Below are positions 47,074-55,970 of a DNA stretch of 64,000 bases, in pieces. The DNA is from Variovorax sp. WS11 (lineage in GTDB: Bacteria > Pseudomonadota > Gammaproteobacteria > Burkholderiales > Burkholderiaceae_C): NCBI RefSeq assembly GCF_010499245.1, contig NZ_JAAGOW010000005.1, forward strand, positions 62,001-126,000, given 5' to 3'. The notes beneath the pieces were generated by a model. That model saw nothing but the letters and a program-made list of their open reading frames with translations, was not told the DNA's origin and made no database searches. The translations under genes were made by a program, and so were the position numbers. Position 1 is the stretch's first letter. Each line of letters begins with the position of its first letter.

Positions 47074-47924
47074 CTCGTGCTCCCCTGCGGCCGATGCCAG
47101 GGCATCAGGCGCTGCCCGGCCTGGCGGATCAGCGCGCTGCTGCCCATGCCGAGCGCGCCGATCACGAGCATGCCGACGACGATGTCGGGATAGGCCTGCA
47201 CCGTGTAGGACTCCCAGGTGTAGTAGCCGATGCCGTACTGGCCGGCGATCATCTCGGCGGTGACCAGGCAGAACCAGCAGGTGCCCATGCCGATGGACAG
47301 GCCCGTCACGATGCTGGGCGCCGCGCCCGGCGCGATCACCTCGGTGAAGAGCCGCCATCCGCGCGTGCCCAGGCCGCGCGCCGAGGCCACCAGGCGCGCA
47401 TCCACCGCCTCCACGCCATGGATGGTGTTGAGCAGGATGGGGAACAGCGCGCCGACGAAGGTGATGAACATCATGCTGACTTCCGACGAGGGGAACATCA
47501 GGATCGCGAGCGGGATCCACGCCACCGCCGGGATCGGCCGCAGCACCTCGAGCGGCGGCAGCAGCGAAAGCCGCGCCCACGGCAGCCGTCCGATCAGCAG
47601 CCCGAGCCCCACGCCCAGCAGCACCGCCGCGCCGAAACCGCAGCCCACCCGCATCAGGCTGCTGCCGAGGTGCGGCCACAGCTTGGGCGACGGCAGCAGC
47701 CGCCACGCAGCCTCCAGCACCTCGGCCGGCGGCGGCACATTGGCGAAAGTGACGACGCGCAGGTTCAGATGCTGTGTCGAGGCCCAGTGCCACAGCAGCA
47801 CGCAGGCCGCGATCGACCCCCACTGCAGCAGCAGGCGCACGACCGGGATCGGTCGCCGCCGCCGCGCCGGCGTGTCTGGAGAGGTCGCGGCCAGCACCGC
47901 GGAGCCGGGATGGATGGCGCTCAT
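47070..47924 (-). CDS. ABC permease, sulfonate/taurine type
   Basis: This 284-residue permease begins MSAIHPGSAVLAATSPDTPARRRR, with six membrane segments and the loop ARGLGTRGWRLFTEVIAPGAAPSIVTGLSIG that contacts the ATPase. It is the only permease of this importer, so it probably works as a homodimer, unlike the two-permease system at 40.6-42.3 kb. It lies 17 bp after the binding-protein gene. Confidence 0.85.
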   Translation of the reverse strand: MSAIHPGSAVLAATSPDTPARRRRPIPVVRLLLQWGSIAACVLLWHWASTQHLNLRVVTFANVPPPAEVLEAAWRLLPSPKLWPHLGSSLMRVGCGFGAAVLLGVGLGLLIGRLPWARLSLLPPLEVLRPIPAVAWIPLAILMFPSSEVSMMFITFVGALFPILLNTIHGVEAVDARLVASARGLGTRGWRLFTEVIAPGAAPSIVTGLSIGMGTCWFCLVTAEMIAGQYGIGYYTWESYTVQAYPDIVVGMLVIGALGMGSSALIRQAGQRLMPWHRPQGSTR

Positions 47925-47941
47925 GAGGGCTGCCTTGCGCG

Positions 47942-49345
47942 TCAGGGCGTGGCCTTGGCGACGGCTTGCGCGCCGGCGAAGTCGAGCACGCGGCCCTTGT
48001 TCGCCGTCGCATAGGCGCTGGCCGCGTCCTTCTGCAGGAAGGCGCTGAGCTGGCCCTTCGCATCCACCGCGTACCAGCTGGTCGGCGCGAGCAGCTTGAT
48101 GCGGTGGATCAGGTCGTGTACGTAGACCGCCCTCGCCTTCCTGCCGCCCTGCTCGATCTTCTGCAGGTCGGCCAGCGCGCCTTCGATGCTGGCGTAGTGG
48201 CGCACCTTGGGCTCGCCCTGCACCCAGATGCCGGCGACGCGCTGGAAGTCGGCGATCGGCTTGCCGGCGACCGCGTCGTTGGCCTTGAGCGGCAGCTTGT
48301 CGTGGTCGGCCAGCCGGGCCTCGTAGTTCAGGCCCGCCTGCTTGAACGCCGCGCGGATATAGCGGTCGTCGACGAAGGTGTCGGCGTCGAGCGGCGACTC
48401 GCGGCCCATCAGCTTGAGCGTCTCGATCGAGGTCTTGAGCGCCTTGCGGTACTCGGGCTTCCAGGTCAGGTCGCGCGTCTGCAGGCCCAGCGGCCCGTGG
48501 TAGAGGTAGTTCACCGCCGCCTCGATGCCGGTGGTCTTCTCGATCAGCTCGCTGTACTTCTCGGGCTCGGCGGCGATCAGCCGGTCGGCCTCGATCGCCG
48601 CACGCAGGAAGGCGACCACGACCTCGGGGTACTTCTGCGCATACTCGCCGCTCACCAGCGAGCCGTGGTACGTGGGCGCGCCGACCTGGGCGCCGTCGTA
48701 GATCTTGCGCGCGATGCCGCGGTGCTCGAAGAGCTCGACGAAGGGCACGAAGTCGGCATGCGCCTCGATCCTGTTGGCCTGCAGCGCGGGGCCCGCCACC
48801 TCGGGGGCCTGCGTGATGATGTTGACGTCCTTCTGCGGGTCCAGGCCCTGGGACGCGACGGCGCGCAGCAGCATGCCGTGCGCGGTGGAGGCGAAGGGGA
48901 CCGAGATCGTGCGCCCCTTCAGCTCCGACAGCGCGGCGATGCTCGACTGCCTGGGCACCACGACGCCGTTGCCGCTGCCCAGCGTGCTGCCCGACAGCAC
49001 GGTGATGAAGACGCTCTTCTTGCCGGCCTTCAGGAAGGCCGCGCCGTTGTTGGAGCCGGGAAAGTCGGCCATCGAGCCGATGTCGAGCTTGTCGGCCACC
49101 ATCTCGTTGGTGAGCGGTGCGCCCGAGGTGAAGTTCTTCCACTGGATGTCGTAGCTCACGTCCTTGTAGCGGCCGTCGCGCGGCAGGTACTTCTCCAGCA
49201 GCTTGAGCTCGCGGATGAGCAGGCCGCCGGTGGCGCAGTTGATGGTGGTGTCCTGCGTGCCGATGGCGACACGGATGGTCTCGGCCTGCACGGCCGTGGC
49301 GAAGGCGAGAGAGAAGGCCAGGAGGAGGGATGCTTTCATGGTCAT
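47942..49345 (-). CDS. Large sulfonate-type ABC substrate-binding protein
   Basis: The 467-residue protein starts at ATG 49345 (a second ATG follows two codons later) with a signal peptide (SLLLAFSLAFATAVQA). The NMT1-like pattern is visible: IRVAIGTQDTTINCATGG, then SYDIQWKNFTSGAPLTNEMVADKLDIGSMADFPGSNNGAAFL. At 440 mature residues it is larger than typical SsuA or TauA proteins (about 300-330), with an extra C-terminal domain of about 100 residues. It is the binding component of the importer in the flavoprotein-ferredoxin operon. Ligand unknown. Confidence 0.83.
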   Translation of the reverse strand: MTMKASLLLAFSLAFATAVQAETIRVAIGTQDTTINCATGGLLIRELKLLEKYLPRDGRYKDVSYDIQWKNFTSGAPLTNEMVADKLDIGSMADFPGSNNGAAFLKAGKKSVFITVLSGSTLGSGNGVVVPRQSSIAALSELKGRTISVPFASTAHGMLLRAVASQGLDPQKDVNIITQAPEVAGPALQANRIEAHADFVPFVELFEHRGIARKIYDGAQVGAPTYHGSLVSGEYAQKYPEVVVAFLRAAIEADRLIAAEPEKYSELIEKTTGIEAAVNYLYHGPLGLQTRDLTWKPEYRKALKTSIETLKLMGRESPLDADTFVDDRYIRAAFKQAGLNYEARLADHDKLPLKANDAVAGKPIADFQRVAGIWVQGEPKVRHYASIEGALADLQKIEQGGRKARAVYVHDLIHRIKLLAPTSWYAVDAKGQLSAFLQKDAASAYATANKGRVLDFAGAQAVAKATP

Positions 49346-49377
49346 GGGGCTTTGTGTTCGAGTCGAAGGCGCATCGG

Positions 49378-49638
49378 TCAGCGCAGGAGGTAGGGAATCT
49401 CGACGTGGACGGCACCCGTCGGGCAGTCCTTCTCGCAGGGCATGCAGTACCAGCATTCGTCGAACTTCATGTAGGCCGTACCCCGGCTGAGGTCGATGGC
49501 CAGCACGTCGAGCGGGCACACGTCCACGCAGACGGTGCAGCCCTTGTGGGCGATGCACTTGTCGGCATCGACGGTGACGGGCACCTGCGTCGGCGTAAGT
49601 GCGACGGGGCGAACGGGTTGGGTCATGGTCGCGGTCAT
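49378..49638 (-). CDS. Two-cluster [4Fe-4S] ferredoxin
   Basis: This 86-residue protein has two cluster motifs: CIAHKGCTVCVDVCP (Cys28, 34, 37, 41) and CWYCMPCEKDCP (Cys62, 65, 68, 72). The second has the usual CxxCxxCxxxCP spacing; the first has an extra-long first loop (five residues) as in the electron-transfer subunit of APS reductase. Start ATG 49638 has GGAGGA upstream; ATG 49626 is the alternative. It is 19 bp after the flavoprotein gene and 32 bp before the binding-protein gene, so it probably supplies electrons to the flavoprotein. Confidence 0.87.
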   Translation of the reverse strand: MTATMTQPVRPVALTPTQVPVTVDADKCIAHKGCTVCVDVCPLDVLAIDLSRGTAYMKFDECWYCMPCEKDCPTGAVHVEIPYLLR

Positions 49639-49657
49639 GCGGGGGTCCTCCGGGAGT

Positions 49658-51385
49658 TCAGGCAACGGGCGCATCGGTGGGGATGCGCAGCTTCTGGTAG
49701 GCCGAGCGCTCGGTCTCGGCGATGGGCACGATGTAGGGCTCGATCGGGCGCTTGAACGAGACCATGCGTCCCTGCTCGTCCTTCCTGAGCTGCGCATGGA
49801 CCAGCCAGTCGGCGTCGTTGCGATCGGGGAAGTCCACGCGGGCGTGGTAGAGGCCCCAGCGGCTCTCGGTGCGGAAGAGCGAGGCGCGCGCCGCCATCTC
49901 GGCGCAATCGCGGATGGCGCGCACTTCCAGCGCGCGCATCAGCTCGTGCGGGTCGCGCGCCTGCAGCCGGTCGAGGTCTTCGTGGATGCCCTCGAAGCGA
50001 TCCAGGCCGATCTCCATCTTGCGCGTGACCTTGGGCGGCTGCAGGTAGTCGTTGACCATGCGTCGCAGCTTGTATTCGACCTGGTTGGGCGGCAGGCCCT
50101 TCTCGCGCAGCAGCGGCGCCTGCACACGCGTGCGCTCCTGCTCGACCTGACCGGCATCCACCGGCGCGAAGTCGTGCCCGGCGCAATGGGCCGCGCTGCT
50201 TTCCCCGGCGAGCCGGCCGTAGACGAAGGCGCCGAGCATGTAGTTGTGCGGCACGCTGGCCATGTCGCCCGCGGCATGCAGGCCCGCGACGGTCGTCCGT
50301 GCCTGTTCGTCGACCCAGACGCCGGAGGCGGAATGGCCGCTGCACAGGCCGATCTCGGAGATGTGCATCTCCACCATGCGCTCGCGGTAGTCGGTGCCGC
50401 GCCCGGTGTGGAAGCGCCCGCGGCTCGGCCGCTCGTTGGTGTGCAGGATGGTCTCGATCTGTGAGATGGTCTCCTCGGCCAGGTGGTCGAGCTTGAGGAA
50501 CACCGGGCCCTTGCCGCCCTGCAGCTCGCGGTAGAACTCCCACATCATCTGGCCCGACCAGTAGTCGCACTCGATGAAGCGCTGCCCCGCGGCATTGGTG
50601 GTGTAGCCGCCGAAAGGCCCCGTGACGTAGGCGCAGGCCGGGCCGTTGTAGTCCTTGATCAGCGGGTTGATCTGGAAGCACTCGATGCCCGAGAGCTCGG
50701 CACCGGCGTGGTAGGCCATGCTGTAGCCGTCGCCCGCGTTGGTGGGGTTCTCGTAGGTGCCGAAGAGATAGCCGCTGGCCGGCAGCCCGAGCCGGCCTGC
50801 CGCGCCGCAGCTGAGCACCACCGACTTCGCGCGGATCACGTGGAAGTCCGCGGTGCGGCAGTCGAAGGCCATCACGCCGGCCACGCGGCCCTCGGCGGTG
50901 AGCAGCCGGGTCGCGACCAGGCGGTTGGTGATCTCCACCCGCGTGCGCTTGAGCTGGCGGTACAGCACCTTCTTGATGTCGTGGCCTTCGGGCATCGGCA
51001 GCACGTAGCTGCCCATGTGATGGACCTTCTTCACCGCGTAGTCGCCGGTCTCGTCCTTCTCGAACTTCACGCCCCAGCGGTCGAGCTCCTCCACCATCGC
51101 GAAGCTGTTGGCCGCGTAGGCCATCACCGCCTTCTGGTTGACGATGCCGTCGTTCGCAATGGTGATCTCGCGCACGTACTGCTCGGGCGTTGCGTGGCCG
51201 GGGATGACGGCGTTGTTCAGACCATCCATGCCCATGCTGATGGCGCCGCTGCGCTTGACGTTGGCCTTCTCCAGCAGCAGCACGCGCAGGGAAGGATCGG
51301 CCTGCTTGGCCTTGACCGCCGCCATCGGCCCGGCGGTGCCGCCGCCGACCACGACGACGTCGAACTCATGCTCGAAGGTCTGCAT
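49658..51385 (-). CDS. FAD flavoprotein of the fumarate/APS reductase family
   Basis: The 575-residue protein starts at ATG 51385 and has the FAD Rossmann motif VVVVGGGTAGPMAAVKA near residue 10, then the NVKRSGAISMGMDGLNN region and the GDGYSMAYHAGAELSGIE stretch seen in AprA-like flavoproteins. The C-terminal helical domain is complete. The family contains fumarate reductase, succinate dehydrogenase, aspartate oxidase and adenylylsulfate reductase. With a two-cluster ferredoxin and a sulfonate-type importer next door, an AprBA-like reductase of a sulfur compound is the best guess; the specific reaction is not known. It follows its GntR regulator after one base. Confidence 0.8.
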   Translation of the reverse strand: MQTFEHEFDVVVVGGGTAGPMAAVKAKQADPSLRVLLLEKANVKRSGAISMGMDGLNNAVIPGHATPEQYVREITIANDGIVNQKAVMAYAANSFAMVEELDRWGVKFEKDETGDYAVKKVHHMGSYVLPMPEGHDIKKVLYRQLKRTRVEITNRLVATRLLTAEGRVAGVMAFDCRTADFHVIRAKSVVLSCGAAGRLGLPASGYLFGTYENPTNAGDGYSMAYHAGAELSGIECFQINPLIKDYNGPACAYVTGPFGGYTTNAAGQRFIECDYWSGQMMWEFYRELQGGKGPVFLKLDHLAEETISQIETILHTNERPSRGRFHTGRGTDYRERMVEMHISEIGLCSGHSASGVWVDEQARTTVAGLHAAGDMASVPHNYMLGAFVYGRLAGESSAAHCAGHDFAPVDAGQVEQERTRVQAPLLREKGLPPNQVEYKLRRMVNDYLQPPKVTRKMEIGLDRFEGIHEDLDRLQARDPHELMRALEVRAIRDCAEMAARASLFRTESRWGLYHARVDFPDRNDADWLVHAQLRKDEQGRMVSFKRPIEPYIVPIAETERSAYQKLRIPTDAPVA

Positions 51386-51386
51386 G

Positions 51387-52148
51387 TCAGTGCTCCTGGG
51401 GGCGGTGGCGATCGACGCGCAGCCGGTACTGGAAGGTGTCGGCGCGGAAGTACAGGTACTCGAAGTCGATCGGCCTGCCCTGGGCGTCATGGGTCAGGCG
51501 CTCGATGCGCATCAGCGGTGCGCCCTCGACCAGGCCGAGTGCGGCGGCGAGCTCGGCGTCGGCCAGGATCGCGTCGATCTTCAGGTCGGCATGCCCGAGG
51601 GGCAGCCCGCCTTCGTTTTCGATGATGAGGAAGATGTCCCGCGTGACGAGATCGGCCTGCGCGAGCTTGCGTCCGAGCGCTTCGGGCACGTAGGTGATCT
51701 CCAGCGACACCGGCTCCCGGTTGAGCAGGCGCACGCGGCGGATCTCGGTCACCGTGGCGCCTGCGGCCAGGCCGAGACGCTGCGCCACCTGCGCAGCGGC
51801 GGGGCCGAAGCGCAGGTCCAGCAGCTGGTTGATCACCTCGTAGCCCATCGCCGACATCGATTCGGCGAAGCCCATCAGGCTGCTCACGTTCTGGAACGCC
51901 TTGGGCCGCGAGACGAAGCTGCCCTTGCCCTGCAGCGTGTAGATCAGGCCTTCCTTCTGCAGGTCACCCAGCGCCTGGCGCACGGTGATGCGGCTGGCGC
52001 CGAAGGTGGCGCCGAGTTCGCTCTCGGAGGGCAGTTGCGACAGCGGCGGATGGCTGCCGTCGAGGATGCGCGCGCGCAGCGTGTTCTTGATCCGGGCGTG
52101 AAGCGGTGCGGAGGGCAGCACGATCAGCTCGGCGGTGTGGGATTTCAT
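51387..52148 (-). CDS. GntR-family regulator with UTRA domain
   Basis: This 253-residue regulator has an N-terminal winged helix (LPSESELGATFGASRITVRQALGDLQKEGLIY) and a UTRA domain that senses a small molecule (VTEIRRVRLLNREPVSLEITYVP; ending LYFRADTFQYRLRVDR). It is the first gene of the operon, with its stop one base from the flavoprotein start, so it is transcribed with the genes it likely controls. The effector is presumably the imported substrate. Confidence 0.86.
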   Translation of the reverse strand: MKSHTAELIVLPSAPLHARIKNTLRARILDGSHPPLSQLPSESELGATFGASRITVRQALGDLQKEGLIYTLQGKGSFVSRPKAFQNVSSLMGFAESMSAMGYEVINQLLDLRFGPAAAQVAQRLGLAAGATVTEIRRVRLLNREPVSLEITYVPEALGRKLAQADLVTRDIFLIIENEGGLPLGHADLKIDAILADAELAAALGLVEGAPLMRIERLTHDAQGRPIDFEYLYFRADTFQYRLRVDRHRPQEH

Positions 52149-52353
52149 GCGAAGCCGGCCTGTTATGACGAGTGATGCGAAGCGTAGTCATCGCGGCGGC
52201 CGGCGTGAACCGCGATTTCCGCATATCGATATCGGTTCTGCGCACAACAGCGCGCAGCCCTTCGGCTCAACGCTGCTTGTTGTTGTCGGCTATCACCTCA
52301 CGTGGCCGGCGGCCATGCCTTACCTGAACGGCTACTCTCGAGTGCGTCCTTCG
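52149..52353. other. Upstream region of GntR gene
   Basis: Promoter of the flavoprotein operon must lie in this stretch. I could not identify boxes or an operator. Confidence 0.3.
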
Positions 52354-52660
52354 TCAATCCAAGCCAGAGTTTCCTTGATAACGGCCGGCGGGCTTGCGCA
52401 CCTCCACGTGGAGCCTGTGGGCGGCCTTACCGCTGTCGAACATCTCGATGGGGTCGATGCAATCCAGGGTCGTCCCCACGGTGCTGACCGCAGCGAAGCA
52501 CCATTGGACAACGCGTGTGCGGCCCCGGGCGCAGCCCGGGATCAGCTTGCCGGCCTTCTCAGAGCACGAGCGCGTCTGACTCGGCCACCACGAAGCCGTC
52601 GTTCGTCGATGACTGGCGCCTGGTGGAAGGGGCTGATCCGACTGTAGACATCGCCAGGCC
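52354..52660 (-). pseudogene. Glutathione S-transferase relic, frameshifted
   Basis: On the minus strand, pieces of a glutathione S-transferase can be read in changing frames: YSRISPFHQAPVID, then after a shift DDGFVVAESDALVL, then after another shift and a gap EKAGKLIPG and RTRVVQWCFAAVSTV, ending CIDPIEMFDSGKAAHR and a stop at 52354. The first two pieces are the usual thioredoxin-fold QAPVxxDDGxxxxES stretch (glutathione site); the third is the start of the helical domain. The N-terminal 50 residues and part of the joining helix are missing. It is a dead gene between two regulators. Identification comes from pattern recall. Confidence 0.55.
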
Positions 52661-52669
52661 TGGATCCGG

Positions 52670-53587
52670 TCACACCACCCGCATCCTGGCCGGTTGGCCC
52701 CGAGCGACCTCCAGCGCGTGCAGGACCAGTTCCAAGCCCATCTTGAAGGCGTCCGCGGGATTGAGGCTGGTGAGGCTCTGGCGAATGAAATGCGTGCTTG
52801 GAAATTGCGCCGGGTCGAGGCTGGCGAGCTTCTCATTCAGGAACTCACCGTGCTGGCTGGGCCAGCGACGCGCGATCGTGGCGTGCGCGAAGGAAGTGAT
52901 GAGATCGGCCAGCAGGTGAGCGTAGCCCGCGGTGTGGAGCGCATCGAAACCGGCTCCACGTACCGCGCTGGTGAATCTTTCGAAGAACAGGATGCCGTAA
53001 TCGATCTCGCCTTCATCCACGTCCTGCACCAGGCGATAGCGGTTGTGCGACGCCAGATATACAACGATGCCCGGGTATCGCAGATAACCACGATAAACGG
53101 CGTTCGCCACCACCTCGAGATTCTGCTTCCAGTCCGGCAACTCGCTGGGCCAACTTTCGACCGCTTCGCGATAGAACGCGTTCATGATGCCCGAAGTCAA
53201 TCGGTCGCGGCCTCTCAGGTAGTAGTGGATGAGCCCCGGGGTCACGCCCAGTTCGCGCGCGACCCGCACCACCGAGAGCTCCGACAGGGGCACCGTCTTG
53301 CTCAGTTGCAGGGCCACCGACAGAATAGTCGATCGATCGAGCATGCCGCTGTCCGCGCCGGCGGGCCGTCCCGGCCGCCGGCCAGCGATCGGCCTGGCGG
53401 CGCGCCCTGCGGCCTCCTTCGCCTTCCGGGGTGTGGCGGAGACAGTCTTTGTTCCTCCTGCCACGGCCGCTGAACGTCCCGCTCGTTTGGCCATCGTCTT
53501 GTCCACTGCCGGCGTCGTCGCGCTTTCGGCTGGTGTTCTTGCTTTGCGGGGCATGGTCGGGCTGGTTCTCCTTTCGGCGAGCGTCAT
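52670..53587 (-). CDS. TetR-family regulator with basic N-terminal tail
   Basis: Residues about 82-140 are a TetR DNA-binding domain (LDRSTILSVALQLSKT, then SVVRVARELGVTPGLIHYYLRGRDRL). The first 80 residues are rich in Lys, Arg, Ala and Pro (AKRAGRSAAVAGGTKTV, PRKAKEAAGRAARPIAGRR), a histone H1-like tail unusual for TetR proteins. ATG 53587 gives 305 residues; ATG 53554 (MPRKAR) is an alternative that keeps most of the tail. It lies downstream of the thiolase operon in the same direction after 181 bp and may regulate it. Confidence 0.8.
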   Translation of the reverse strand: MTLAERRTSPTMPRKARTPAESATTPAVDKTMAKRAGRSAAVAGGTKTVSATPRKAKEAAGRAARPIAGRRPGRPAGADSGMLDRSTILSVALQLSKTVPLSELSVVRVARELGVTPGLIHYYLRGRDRLTSGIMNAFYREAVESWPSELPDWKQNLEVVANAVYRGYLRYPGIVVYLASHNRYRLVQDVDEGEIDYGILFFERFTSAVRGAGFDALHTAGYAHLLADLITSFAHATIARRWPSQHGEFLNEKLASLDPAQFPSTHFIRQSLTSLNPADAFKMGLELVLHALEVARGQPARMRVV

Positions 53588-53768
53588 CTCTGGGGACGCG
53601 TAAGGGGGGAATTATCACCCCAGATGAATTGGGCTTGCCGATGCCGGCCCCGCTCGGTTCAATCGCTGCGTGCAATGCCAGACCGCCATCATGCCTGCGG
53701 CGCGATCGGCAGCATGCCAGTCTCCAATCCGTTGTCACGGAAGATGCCGGCATTGCAAGACTACTCGA

Positions 53769-54752
53769 TCACTCGGGCTGGAGACCCATGTCCCTGGCCA
53801 CCTTTGCCCATCGTTCGCGCTCCGCCTTCACGAACCGGGTCGCGCCGGCCTGAGAGCCGGGTGCCGGTTGCAAGCCAAGCTCGGCCAACCGGGCGGTGAC
53901 GTCGGGCATCTGCAGCACATGGTTGACGTCTTGGTTGACGCGGGTCGTCACCTGGGCCGGGGTCTTCGCCGGTGCGAACAGCGCGAACCAACCCGCTGCT
54001 TCGAAGTTCGGCACCGTCTCCGCCACTGTGGGCACGTGGTCCAGTCCGGGGAGCCGCTTCGAGGACATGACTGCGATCGCCCTGAGACGACCGGACTGGA
54101 TGTGTCCCATCAGCGGCGCCGGGCTGTCGATGGTGACCTGTCCGCCCTCCCCCGCGATCGTCGCCGTGATGGAAGCGGCGGATCCGTTGTAGGGCACCGA
54201 GAGCATCTTCATGCCCGTGGCCGCGCTGAGCATTTCGCCGGTCAGGTGCGGCACCGAGTTCAGCTGTGGGAGCGCGAACTTCACGCCGCCGGGTTTGCGT
54301 CTGGCGAGTTCCACCAGGGCCGGCAGAGTGGAAACGCCCAGACTGGGCGTGGCGACGAGGAGCAGGGGCGAGATCACGATGTTGGACACAGTCACTACGT
54401 CCCTGTCCACGTCGAACTGGGGGTTCCGGAACAGATGCGGTGTCAACGCGATCACCGCCGTGGGCATGACACCGAACGTGTGACCGTCGCCAGCGCGGGC
54501 CAGCGCGCTCATCGCCGGAATGCCGCCGGCGCCCGCCCGGTTGTCCACGATCACCGGCTGGCCCCACATTGCCGAGAGCTTTTCGGCGCACAGGCGGGCG
54601 ACGATGTCCGGTCCGGTGCCTGGCGGCGTGGGCACGACGATCTTGACGGCTTGCGACGGCCAGGATTGGGCCTGCGCGCTCGCACCGGCCGGCACCAGCA
54701 CCAGCACCAGCCCCAACTCCAGCGCGGAAAGAAATTTGCGGACCTTCGACAT
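53769..54752 (-). CDS. Bug-family (TctC) extracytoplasmic receptor
   Basis: The 327-residue protein has a signal peptide (SALELGLVLVLVPAGASAQ) and the Bug pattern: WPSQAVKIVVPTPPGTGPDIVARLCAEKLS, the VIVDNRAGAGG motif, and the FAAGWFALFAPAKTP-like segment. Bug proteins bind carboxylic acids or other organic anions in the periplasm. No TctA or TctB membrane subunit is nearby, as is common for the many orphan Bug proteins in Burkholderiales. It is the last gene of the thioesterase-to-thiolase series. Confidence 0.85.
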   Translation of the reverse strand: MSKVRKFLSALELGLVLVLVPAGASAQAQSWPSQAVKIVVPTPPGTGPDIVARLCAEKLSAMWGQPVIVDNRAGAGGIPAMSALARAGDGHTFGVMPTAVIALTPHLFRNPQFDVDRDVVTVSNIVISPLLLVATPSLGVSTLPALVELARRKPGGVKFALPQLNSVPHLTGEMLSAATGMKMLSVPYNGSAASITATIAGEGGQVTIDSPAPLMGHIQSGRLRAIAVMSSKRLPGLDHVPTVAETVPNFEAAGWFALFAPAKTPAQVTTRVNQDVNHVLQMPDVTARLAELGLQPAPGSQAGATRFVKAERERWAKVARDMGLQPE

Positions 54753-54788
54753 GGCGGATCCATTTTCCTTCTCGGCCGGACATCCGAC

Positions 54789-55970
54789 TCAGGCGCGCTC
54801 GTAGATCGCAGCCACGCCCTGGCCGCCGCCGATGCACATCGTCGCAAGGGCATAGCGCCCGCCGATGCGGTGCAGCTCGTGGATCGCCTTGATGCTGACG
54901 ATCGCGCCGGTGGCGCCCACCGGGTGTCCGAGCGAGATGCCAGAGCCGTTCGGATTGACTTTCTCCGGATCGAGGTCCAACTCGCGCGAGACTGCACAAG
55001 CTTGCGCCGCGAACGCCTCGTTCGACTCGATCACGTCCAGGTCTTGCACCTTCAAACCGGTGCGCGCCAGGACCGCCCGCGTCGCGGGCACCGGGCCGAT
55101 GCCCATGTACGCCGGCTCGACTCCCGCATGCGCCCAACCGACCAGGCGAGCCAACGGCCGCAGGCCTAGCGCCTGTACGCGATCGCCACTGGCGAGCACC
55201 ACTGCGGCGGCACCGTCGTTGATGCCCGCGGCGTTCCCGGCAGTGACCAAGCCGTCTTCCTTGAAGGCCGCCTTCATCTTCGCCAGCGACTCGCGCGTGA
55301 CGTCCGGACGGACATGCTCGTCGACCTCGAAGTCCACCTCGCCCCGTCGGGTCCGGATGCGAACCGGCGTGATCTGTTCCTTGAAGCGGCCCTGCGCGAT
55401 GGCCCGGGCCGCGCGCTGCTGGCTACGCCAGGCCATCTCGTCCTGCATCTCGCGTGTGATGCCGTGGCGCCGGGCCACGTTCTCGGCCGTGATGCCCATG
55501 TGAAAACCTTCCCAGGGATCGCGAAGGATCCCTGCCAGGCAGTCGACCATCGGCGCGTCGCCCATGCGGACGCCCCAGCGCAGGCTGGGAGACAGGTAAG
55601 GGCCGCGGCTCATCGATTCCGCCCCGCCCGCCACCGCCATGCCGCAGTCACCGGTCTGGATCGCCTGGGCGGCCGCGATGATCGCCTGCAGCCCGGACCC
55701 GCACAGGCGATTCACATTGAACGCCGGGGTCTCTTGCGGTAACCCGGCGTCGAGGGCCGCGATGCGCGACAGGAAGGCGTCTCGCGGTTCCGTGGGCATC
55801 ACATTGCCGACCACCGCAAGCCCGATCTCTGGGAGGTCCACGGCCGCTCGCTCCAGCGCTGAGCGGACCGCCACGGTCGCAAGTTGAGCCAGCGGCACAT
55901 CCTTGAGGCTGCCGCCGAACGAGCCGATAGCGGTGCGGGCAGCCGCGACGACGAACACGTCTTTCATCAC
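54789..55970 (-). CDS. Thiolase (acetyl-CoA acyltransferase)
   Basis: This 393-residue protein has all thiolase residues: the nucleophile Cys90 (NRLCGSGLQA), the SNEAFAAQACA segment, the catalytic His in LGHPVGATGA and a second Cys in MCIGGGQGVA. The MMKDVFVVAAARTAIGSFGGSLKD start is standard for family members. It cleaves 3-ketoacyl-CoA to acetyl-CoA and a shortened acyl-CoA. The ATG overlaps the RND transporter stop (55967-55970). In this operon it probably completes breakdown of the hydrophobic substrate carried by the transporter. Confidence 0.9.
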   Translation of the reverse strand: MMKDVFVVAAARTAIGSFGGSLKDVPLAQLATVAVRSALERAAVDLPEIGLAVVGNVMPTEPRDAFLSRIAALDAGLPQETPAFNVNRLCGSGLQAIIAAAQAIQTGDCGMAVAGGAESMSRGPYLSPSLRWGVRMGDAPMVDCLAGILRDPWEGFHMGITAENVARRHGITREMQDEMAWRSQQRAARAIAQGRFKEQITPVRIRTRRGEVDFEVDEHVRPDVTRESLAKMKAAFKEDGLVTAGNAAGINDGAAAVVLASGDRVQALGLRPLARLVGWAHAGVEPAYMGIGPVPATRAVLARTGLKVQDLDVIESNEAFAAQACAVSRELDLDPEKVNPNGSGISLGHPVGATGAIVSIKAIHELHRIGGRYALATMCIGGGQGVAAIYERA

